Origin: Cupriavidus sp. D384
Lineage (GTDB): Bacteria > Pseudomonadota > Gammaproteobacteria > Burkholderiales > Burkholderiaceae
Direction of reading: 5' to 3'
Assembly: GCF_001652915.1 (NCBI RefSeq)
Contig: NZ_BBQI01000098.1
Span: 1 to 64,000, forward strand
Length of the DNA: 64,000 nt
Position numbers and translations under genes: made by a program. The notes beneath the pieces are model-generated. The model saw nothing but the letters and a program-made list of their open reading frames with translations. It was not told where the DNA came from and ran no database searches. Shown piece by piece: positions 29,216 to 36,600 of the stretch. Position 1 is the first letter of the stretch. The number at the start of each line of letters is the position of its first letter.

Positions 29216-29382
29216 GGCAGTTTCCGGTGGTGCGTGACGGGGTGCGATGTGATTCGCAAGGGGTCCGGTAAATTTACCAGCCAGGCCGCAAAATGAGCTT
29301 CTGAAATTTCTCCAATCGGCGTCCGGATGGAGAACAATCATCCTTTATGGTGTAGATTGGCGGTGAATTCATCCTTGCCTGC

Positions 29383-29862
29383 GTGATTGCCGTGACAAAC
29401 GTTCCCAAACTCGACGACATCGACCGCCGCATCCTGCGCGAACTGCGCCGCGACGGGCGCATCTCCAATGCCAAGCTGGCCGAGCGCGTGGGGTTGTCCG
29501 CCACGCCCTGCTGGAACCGGGTCAAGGCGCTGGAGGATGCCGGGGTAATCGGCGGGTATGCGGCATTGCTGAACCAGAAGGCGCTGGGCCTGCCCGATAC
29601 GGTGCTGATCGAGGTCACGCTGGACCGTCATGACGACGATATGCTGCATCGCTTTGGCGAGGCACTGGCCGAATTGCCAGAGGTGCTGGAAGCCCATCTG
29701 CTGACGGGCGAGTACGACTACCTGATCAAGGTGGCGGTGGCGGGTACCGAAGGCTACGAGGAATTCCTGCGCCACAAGCTATACAAGCTGCCGGGGCTGC
29801 GGCACAGCCATTCCACCTTTGTCCTGCGTACCCTCAAGCGCGAGCTGTCCGTCGAACCTTGA
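29383..29862 (+). CDS. Lrp/AsnC family regulator (first of two)
   Basis: The 159-residue protein has an N-terminal HTH (LDDIDRRILRELRRDGRISNAKLAERVGLSATPCWNRVKALE) and a C-terminal RAM ligand-binding domain (AHLLTGEYDYLIKVAVAG). Lrp proteins sense amino acids and act as octamers. The GTG at 29383 is taken; a GTG at 29392 (VTNVPKLDD) is equally possible, and neither has a strong ribosome-binding site. It is divergent from the ACT-like gene and converges on the DMT exporter. Confidence 0.88.
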   Translation: MIAVTNVPKLDDIDRRILRELRRDGRISNAKLAERVGLSATPCWNRVKALEDAGVIGGYAALLNQKALGLPDTVLIEVTLDRHDDDMLHRFGEALAELPEVLEAHLLTGEYDYLIKVAVAGTEGYEEFLRHKLYKLPGLRHSHSTFVLRTLKRELSVEP

Positions 29863-29871
29863 GCAAGCGTG

Positions 29872-30834
29872 TCAGCGCGCCCGCAGGCGTCCGAGCCGGG
29901 GCGCCAGCGCGGTTGTCACCACGCCCAGCGCAATCAGCCCCAGGCCGATCGACAGATCCGCCGAAATCCGCTCGTGCCAGGCCACGGCCGACAGCACCAG
30001 CCCTAGCAAGGGCACGCCAAGCATGGCGATAGACGTGGCAGCCGGCGGCAGCGACTGGGTCACGTTCAGCACGACGATAAAGGTCAGCGCCGTGGCAAGG
30101 GGGCCGGTATAGACGATGGCAGGCCAGATTTCGCTCATGGCGCCCAGGTCCGGCGCGCCGTCACGCAATACGGCCAGCAGCACCAGCGGCACCGTTGCCA
30201 CCGCGCATTCCCAGGGGATCATCTCGGCGCCCAGCCGCACATGCCGATGCGCGCGCAGATGGATGATGCTGACGGACCATGCCAACGATGCGCCAAGCAG
30301 CATCGTGAGGCCCAACACCGTATGCAGCTCCCAGCCGCCCAGCGCCGGCGCCACGATCACGCCAATCCCCGCGTAGCTGAAGCCTGTTGCCAGCCATTGC
30401 CAGCGCGATGGGCGCTCGCCCAGCACCAGCGATGACAGCGGAATCACCCAGATGGCCGTTGCATAGGCCACCACCGAGGCGCGCCCCGGCGCCACGTATT
30501 GCAGCGCCCAGAGTGCCAGCGCGGTAAAGGCGGCCATCTGCAGCAAGCCAACGCTGAACACCAGCGGCCATTCCTGGCGCGAAGGCAGGCGCAGCCGCTT
30601 CAGCGCGCCCAGTACGACAAGACTGATCAGGGCCGCCGAGCCGAAGCGCAAGACGGCGAACCACAAGGGGCTGACATGCGATAGCCCGAACTTCATCACG
30701 GGCCAGTTCCCGCCCCAGATGATGACGGCGCCGATCAACGGCAGAAACGACTTGAGCGTGGCAGAGCGGGCGCTGCCGGCGGAGGAGAAAACGGACATGA
30801 AAGGGCGTGGAATCGGGGCGGCCTGATGCGTCAT
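29872..30834 (-). CDS. EamA/DMT superfamily inner-membrane transporter
   Basis: The 320-residue protein has ten helices in two EamA repeats ([22 protein letters not shown] opens repeat 1; [20 protein letters not shown] opens repeat 2). Such proteins commonly export amino acids or metabolites. It is divergent from a second Lrp gene, a typical arrangement for an Lrp-controlled amino-acid exporter. The start is uncertain: ATG at 30834 or the internal ATG at 30798 (MSVFSS). Confidence 0.87.
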   Translation of the reverse strand: MTHQAAPIPRPFMSVFSSAGSARSATLKSFLPLIGAVIIWGGNWPVMKFGLSHVSPLWFAVLRFGSAALISLVVLGALKRLRLPSRQEWPLVFSVGLLQMAAFTALALWALQYVAPGRASVVAYATAIWVIPLSSLVLGERPSRWQWLATGFSYAGIGVIVAPALGGWELHTVLGLTMLLGASLAWSVSIIHLRAHRHVRLGAEMIPWECAVATVPLVLLAVLRDGAPDLGAMSEIWPAIVYTGPLATALTFIVVLNVTQSLPPAATSIAMLGVPLLGLVLSAVAWHERISADLSIGLGLIALGVVTTALAPRLGRLRAR

Positions 30835-30945
30835 CGAATGACTCGCCGTATGTCCAAAAGTCTACGATTCATCGCACCGCAGCATTGTCCGCATCGCCCT
30901 GTCACTGCCCACGGATACAGCATAGAATGCCGGCAAATATCATTC

Positions 30946-31428
30946 ATGAAGCGAAACATGCTGGACATCGATCTTGACGCCACGGATATCCGGATCCTGG
31001 GGGAATTGCAGCGCGACGGCAGCCTGACCAATGTGGAACTGGCGAGCCGTATCAACCTGTCGCCGTCGCCATGCCTGGCACGCGTGAAGCGCCTGGAAAA
31101 GATCGGCGTGATTTCTCGCCGCGTGACGCTGCTTGATGCCCGGCGGCTGGGCCTGAAGGTGGTGGTGTTTATCTCCGTCTCGCTGGACAAGCAGCGCCGC
31201 GAGACGCTCGACACGTTCGAACGGAAGATCGGCGCGCTGCCGCAGGTGATGGAGTGCTACCTGATGTCGGGCGATGCCGACTACCTGCTGCGCGTGGTGG
31301 TGCCCGATGTGGAAGCGCTGGAGCGGCTGATCATCGATCAGATCACGCGGATTCCGGGGGTTGCCAGCATCCGGTCGAGCTTTGCGCTGAAGCAGGTGCT
31401 CTACAGTACCGCGCTGCCGCTGGGGTGA
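30946..31428 (+). CDS. Lrp/AsnC family regulator (second)
   Basis: The 160-residue protein has an HTH ([41 protein letters not shown]) and RAM domain ([20 protein letters not shown]). It is related to the Lrp at 29383 but clearly different. The ATG at 30946 is favoured because Lrp homology starts here; the ATG at 30958 is also possible. It diverges from the DMT exporter and probably controls it. Confidence 0.9.
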   Translation: MKRNMLDIDLDATDIRILGELQRDGSLTNVELASRINLSPSPCLARVKRLEKIGVISRRVTLLDARRLGLKVVVFISVSLDKQRRETLDTFERKIGALPQVMECYLMSGDADYLLRVVVPDVEALERLIIDQITRIPGVASIRSSFALKQVLYSTALPLG

Positions 31429-31510
31429 GGACGGGCATCGGCACTGCGGCACCTTCGCCCGTCCGCCTGCTGGCGCACGCCACGCGCGCACGACATTGGC
31501 CACAGGGGCC

Positions 31511-32125
31511 TCAGGCTGACAACCGTGCCCGCACGGCAGCCTGCAGCGCAGGCAATAACTCTGCTTCGAACCACGGGTGCTGGCGCATCCAGAGCACTAC
31601 GCGCCACGATGGGTGGGGCAGCGGAAACACGTTTGGACCAAAACTTCGGAAATCGGCTACCAGTTCGGTCATGGACCGCTTGAGCCGTTCAGGCTGACGG
31701 GGCAGATAGGCGGCCTGGGCATAGGTGCCGACCAGCAGCGTCAGCCGGTTGGCGGGCAGGCAGTCCAGCACGCGTTGGTGCCAGAGCGGCGCACATTCGC
31801 GCCGGGGCGGCAGGTCGCCGCTCTTGCCCTTGCCCGGGTAGCAAAACCCCATTGGCATGATGGCGATGCGCGATGCATCGTAGAACGCATCCTTGGTCAC
31901 TCCCATCCAGGCCCGTAGCCGGTCGCCGCTGGGGTCGTCGAACGGCACGCCGCTGGCATGAACACGCGAGCCCGGCGCCTGGCCGATGACGACGATCCGC
32001 GACGTGCCGCTGAACTGCACCACAGGGCGCGGCCCGGCAGGCAGGTCGGCGGCGCACTCGGTGCAGGCGGCGATCTCGCGCTGCAGGATCTGTATGACAC
32101 CCTGTGCGCGTCGGGGAGAATTCAT
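31511..32125 (-). CDS. Uracil-DNA glycosylase family protein with probable Fe-S cluster
   Basis: The 204-residue protein has UDG-superfamily motifs: IVVIGQAPGSRVHASGVPFDDPSG (motif 1 region) and PLPHPSWR (motif 2 region). Cysteines C21, C24, C95 and C111 have the spacing seen in [4Fe-4S] family 4/5 UDGs (CxxC, then two Cys 16 apart). It would excise uracil from DNA in base-excision repair. Motif 1 has Ala-Pro-Gly where many UDGs have Glu-Pro-Gly. It is divergent from msrA. Confidence 0.8.
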   Translation of the reverse strand: MNSPRRAQGVIQILQREIAACTECAADLPAGPRPVVQFSGTSRIVVIGQAPGSRVHASGVPFDDPSGDRLRAWMGVTKDAFYDASRIAIMPMGFCYPGKGKSGDLPPRRECAPLWHQRVLDCLPANRLTLLVGTYAQAAYLPRQPERLKRSMTELVADFRSFGPNVFPLPHPSWRVVLWMRQHPWFEAELLPALQAAVRARLSA

Positions 32126-32193
32126 GGCGGTCAGCGGGTTTCGTGGGGTATGCGTATATTACGAGGCTCGATGTATTGCGATGAAAAACCACG

Positions 32194-32700
32194 ATGACGA
32201 CTCAAACCGAAACCGCGATCCTGGCCGGCGGCTGCTTCTGGGGCATGCAGGACCTGCTGCGCCGCTACCCTGGCGTGCTGACCACCCGCGTTGGCTATAC
32301 CGGTGGCGACGTGCCGAATGCCACCTACCGCAATCACGGCACGCATGCCGAAGGCATCGAGATCGTGTTCGATCCGAAGCAGATCAGCTATCGCCAGATT
32401 CTGGAATTCTTCTTCCAGATCCACGATCCGACGACGAAAAACCGGCAGGGTAACGATATCGGCACCAGCTACCGCTCGGCCATCTTCTACCTCGACGACG
32501 AACAGAAGACCGTGGCCGAACAGACCGCGGCCGACGTGGACGCGTCGGGCTTGTGGCCGGGCAAGGTGGCAACGGAAATCGCCCCGGCGGGACCGTTCTG
32601 GGAGGCCGAACCCGAGCACCAGGACTACCTGGAGCGGATTCCCAACGGCTATACCTGCCACTTCATCCGCCCGGGCTGGAAGCTGTCGCAACGCGGGTAG
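32194..32700 (+). CDS. msrA: Peptide methionine-S-sulfoxide reductase
   Basis: The 168-residue enzyme reduces methionine-S-sulfoxide. The active-site motif GGCFWG has catalytic C14, followed by [18 protein letters not shown] and [23 protein letters not shown]. It lacks a signal peptide, so it acts in the cytoplasm. The gene is short and single, without an MsrB fusion. It converges on the XRE antitoxin gene. Confidence 0.95.
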   Translation: MTTQTETAILAGGCFWGMQDLLRRYPGVLTTRVGYTGGDVPNATYRNHGTHAEGIEIVFDPKQISYRQILEFFFQIHDPTTKNRQGNDIGTSYRSAIFYLDDEQKTVAEQTAADVDASGLWPGKVATEIAPAGPFWEAEPEHQDYLERIPNGYTCHFIRPGWKLSQRG

Positions 32701-32718
32701 GAGGCAGGGCACCGGCCC

Positions 32719-33099
32719 TCAGGCGGGCCGGTTCTCGACCAGCAGGTCCAGCGGCACGGCCAGCGCGGTTGCCAGGGCGCGCAGCACATCCACGCTGCCA
32801 TCGCGCTTGCGGTTTTCGATCTGGCTCAGGTAGGGCTTGCTGACGCCGGCGGCCGTTGCCAGCGCGTCCTGGGTCAGGCGGCGATGGTCGCGCCAGGCCT
32901 TGATCGGGTGATCGCCTTCCAGCTGGGCGTCCAGCACGGCTGCGGGGATCCGGAAGCCGTCGTCGTCGGCAACGGCGGCGTCATGGATGCGGACGTCCTC
33001 CATGGCTTCGAACAGGTGCTGCACGCGTTCCCAGAGGTCGATCGGAACGATCGCATACTCACGGTTGCCTTCGCGTTGAATGAACTGTATTGCAGTCAT
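32719..33099 (-). CDS. XRE-family antitoxin/transcription regulator
   Basis: The 126-residue protein has an N-terminal half resembling a Phd/RelB-like or adapter region (AIQFIQREGNREYAIVPIDLWERV) and a C-terminal Cro/XRE HTH (LTQDALATAAGVSKPYLSQIENRKRDGS). Its ATG overlaps the RelE toxin stop by 4 bases. Toxin-first order with an HTH antitoxin is the HigBA-type layout, and the HTH probably represses the pair through the repeats upstream of the toxin. Confidence 0.85.
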   Translation of the reverse strand: MTAIQFIQREGNREYAIVPIDLWERVQHLFEAMEDVRIHDAAVADDDGFRIPAAVLDAQLEGDHPIKAWRDHRRLTQDALATAAGVSKPYLSQIENRKRDGSVDVLRALATALAVPLDLLVENRPA

Positions 33100-33356
33100 T
33101 GATATGCACTCCCACGTGGTTTGACGGTCAACACCACGACCACCAGCTGTCCGGCTTCGATCCGGTACAAGACGCGCCAATCGCCAACGCGTAGCCGATA
33201 GGCATCCCTGCCCATCAGCTTCCGCACGTTCTGGTTTGGCCCGTAAGGGTCTGCTGCCAGCAGACCCACCTTGGCCCGGATGTTGCGGGCCACATTTCGT
33301 GGCATCGACAGCAACTGCTGTGTAGCCTGTCTGGTGAACTCGATCGCGTGTTGCAT
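33096..33356 (-). CDS. RelE/ParE-superfamily toxin
   Basis: The 86-residue protein has the RelE fold pattern: AIEFTRQATQQLLSMP, NIRAKVGLLAADP, then MGRDAYRLRVGDWRVLYRIEAGQLVVVVLTVKPRG. The R-x-R-x-G-x-W/Y-R-x-x-Y stretch is typical of ribosome-dependent mRNA interferases. It is the first gene of a two-gene toxin-antitoxin unit with its partner overlapping. Confidence 0.88.
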   Translation of the reverse strand: MQHAIEFTRQATQQLLSMPRNVARNIRAKVGLLAADPYGPNQNVRKLMGRDAYRLRVGDWRVLYRIEAGQLVVVVLTVKPRGSAYQ

Positions 33357-33363
33357 CCCGATG

Positions 33364-33399
33364 TTAGCGCATTGCTAATGATATGCAAACCTTGTTTGC
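33364..33399. promoter_or_regulatory. Inverted repeats upstream of the toxin-antitoxin pair
   Basis: There are two short dyads: TTAGC-N5-GCTAA (33364-33378) and GCAAAC-CTT-GTTTGC (33385-33399). They lie 8-43 bases ahead of the toxin start and are candidate operators for the HTH antitoxin. Confidence 0.5.
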
Positions 33400-33504
33400 T
33401 CAATTCGGGGGCGACTTGAACGTGGGGATGCATTCTGACCCAGGATGTGCACGCGATGACGCCCGGCTTGCGAAATCAGAATTGTCTGCTGGCTGTCAGG
33501 AGGC

Positions 33505-33520
33505 CTGTACGTTTATACAG
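33505..33520. promoter_or_regulatory. LexA (SOS) box
   Basis: CTGTACGTTTATACAG matches the LexA consensus CTGT-N8-ACAG exactly. TATAGT immediately follows (33521-33526) as a possible -10. It is 95 bases ahead of the double uvrA gene start. Confidence 0.8.
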
Positions 33521-33614
33521 TATAGTTAGGGCACTTCCGCGCCCACACCGCGCGGTTCAATGCTTCCAAAGAACATTAAGTTCTGCATCCAACTCACTGA
33601 TTCGAGGCAAGAAA

Positions 33615-36600
33615 TTGTCAGATTCCGGTACGATCCGCATTCGCGGCGCCCGTCAGCACAATCTCAAGAACGTTGATCTCGACCTGCACACGGGGCAAAT
33701 GACCGTCGTGACCGGGCCGTCGGGCTCGGGCAAGTCGAGCCTGGTGTTCGACACCCTGTACGCCGAAGGCCAGCGCCGCTACGTGGAAACCTTCAGCGCC
33801 TATGCGCGCCAGTTCCTGGACCGGATGGACCGGCCCCAGGTGGACAAGGTGGACGGGGTGCCGCCGGCGATTGCCATCGATCAGACCAATCCGGTGCGCA
33901 GTTCGCGGTCGACCGTGGGCACGATGACCGAACTCAACGACCACCTGAAGCTGCTGTACGCGCGGGCGTCGGAACTGTTCGACAAGCAGTCGGCGCTGCC
34001 GGTGCGCCATGACTCGCCGGAGACGATCTACGCCGAACTGCTGGCCCGCACGGCCGCCGGCCAGCCGTTTGCCGACGCCCGGCTGGTGGTGACGTTCCCG
34101 GTCGAGCTGCCCGAATCGGCCACCGAGGACGAAGTGACGCAGTGGCTGTCGGTCAGCGGCTATACCCGCGTGCATGGGCAGCGCATCGTCGAATCGCCAA
34201 CCGGCAAGCGCAAGATGCTGGACGTCGTGGCCGACCGTTTCCGTATCGGCAACGTGGAAAAGGCGCGCGCGATCGAGGCCATCGAGGCGTCGCTGAAGCG
34301 CGGCGGCGGCCGGGTCAGCGTCAATGTCGTGACCGACGACGGCGACGGCCCGGTATGGAAGTTCTCCACGGGCCTGCACAGCCCGGAGAGCGATATCCGC
34401 TATGCCGACCCGCAACCGGCGCTTTTCTCCTTCAACTCCGCCTATGGCGCCTGCGAGACCTGCCGCGGCTTTGGCCGGGTGATTGGAGTGGACCTTGGCC
34501 TGGTGATCCCGGACGGCCGCAAGTCGCTGCGCGATGGCGCGATCAAGCCGATGCAGACGCCGGCCTGGAAGGAATGCCAGGACGACCTGATGCGCTACGC
34601 GGCCAAGGCGGGCATTCCGCGCGACCTGGCGTGGAACCAGCTCACCGAGGCCGAGCAGCACTGGGTGATTCATGGCTCACCTGACTGGAACGGCCAGTGG
34701 AACAAGCAGTGGTACGGCGTGATGCGGTTCTTCAACTATCTGGAGTCGAAGGCCTACAAGATGCACATCCGCGTGCTGCTGTCGAAATACCGCAGCTACA
34801 CGCCGTGCGAAACCTGCTGCGGCGCCCGCCTGAAGACCGAGGCGCTGCTGTGGCGCCTGGGCAGCAAGGACAACGCCGATGCCGTGCTGGCGCCGGCCGG
34901 CCGCTTCCTGCCCAAGGGCGTGGACTGGAACCGCGCGCAACTCGAAAGCCTGCCGGGTTTGACCGTGCATGACCTGATGCTGATGCCGATTGCGCGCATC
35001 CGCCGCTTTTTCGATGACCTGACCCTGCCGAGCGCCTTGCTGGACGATGCGCTCAAGCTGCTGCTCGCCGAAGTCCGTACCCGCCTGAAGTACCTGTGCG
35101 ATGTGGGCCTGGGGTATCTCACGTTGGACCGCCAGAGCCGCACGCTGTCCGGCGGCGAGGTGCAGCGGATCAACCTGACCACCGCGCTGGGCACCTCGCT
35201 GGTCAACACGCTGTTCGTGCTGGACGAGCCCAGCATTGGCCTGCATCCGCGCGACCTGAACCGCATAGTCGAGGCCATGCACCGCCTGCGCGACGCCGGC
35301 AACACGCTGGTGGTGGTGGAGCACGACCCGTCGGTGATGCTGGCGGCCGACCGCCTGATCGACATGGGGCCGGGCCCTGGCGAGCGCGGGGGATCGATCA
35401 TTTTCGACGGCACGCCCGACACCATCCGCAAGGAATCCACGCTGACGGGCGACTACCTGGGCGGCCGCCGGCGCGTGACCGATGCCACGGACTGGCGCCT
35501 GCGTCAGGTGGATGACGCCACGCCGCGCCTGAAGCTGGAAGGCGCCACGGAGCACAACCTCAAGGACGTGACGGTAGAGATCCCGCTGAACCGGCTGGTT
35601 TGCGTGACCGGCGTGTCCGGCTCGGGCAAGTCGACGCTGCTGCAGGACGTGCTGTACCCGGCCATGGCGCGCCACTTTGGCAAGGCCACCGAATCGCCGG
35701 GCGCGTTCCGCGACCTGGTGGGGGCCGAGCAGGTGGACGACGTGGTATTTGTCGACCAGTCACCCATCGGCAAGACCGCGCGTTCGAATCCCGCCAGCTA
35801 CGTGGGTGCATTCGACGAAATCCGCAAGCTGTTTGCCAAGGCGCCGCTGGCGCTGCAGCGCGGCTATACGGCCGGCACGTTCAGCTTCAACTCGGGCGAC
35901 GGCCGATGCCCCACCTGCGGCGGTTCGGGGTTCGAACACGTGGAGATGCAGTTCCTGTCCGATGTGTACCTGCGTTGCCCGGATTGCGACGGCACGCGCT
36001 ACCGTGCCGAGGTGCTCGAAGTGAAGATCGAGCGCGCCGCGCGCGGGCAGGCGCCGCGCACGCTTAGCGTGGCCGATGCGCTGGAGCTGACCGTCAGCGA
36101 GGCTACCGCGCTGTTCGAGGGCGATGCGGCCGTGCTGCGCGTGCTGGCGCCGATTGCCGACGTAGGTCTGGAATACGTGAAACTGGGCCAGCCGGTGCCG
36201 ACGCTGTCCGGCGGCGAGGCCCAGCGCCTGAAACTGGCCGGATTCCTGGCCGAGACGGCAGCCGCGCAGCCCGTGAAGAACCGCAAGGCGGTGGTGCTGC
36301 CCAAGCGCCTGTTCATGTTCGACGAACCCACCACCGGCCTGCATTTCGACGATATCGCCAAGCTGATGCGCGCGTTCGGCAAGCTGCTGGACGGCGGGCA
36401 CTCGCTGATCGTGATCGAGCACAACCTTGACGTGATCCGTGCGGCTGACTGGATTGTCGACCTGGGCCCCGAAGGCGGCGACGCGGGCGGCGAGGTGCTC
36501 TGCGTGGGCACGCCCGATATGGTCAAGGGCTGCGCCGGGTCGCATACCGGCCATGCACTGCTGGCCTATGACAAGGCGCTGGGCGAATCGGGCACGCTGG

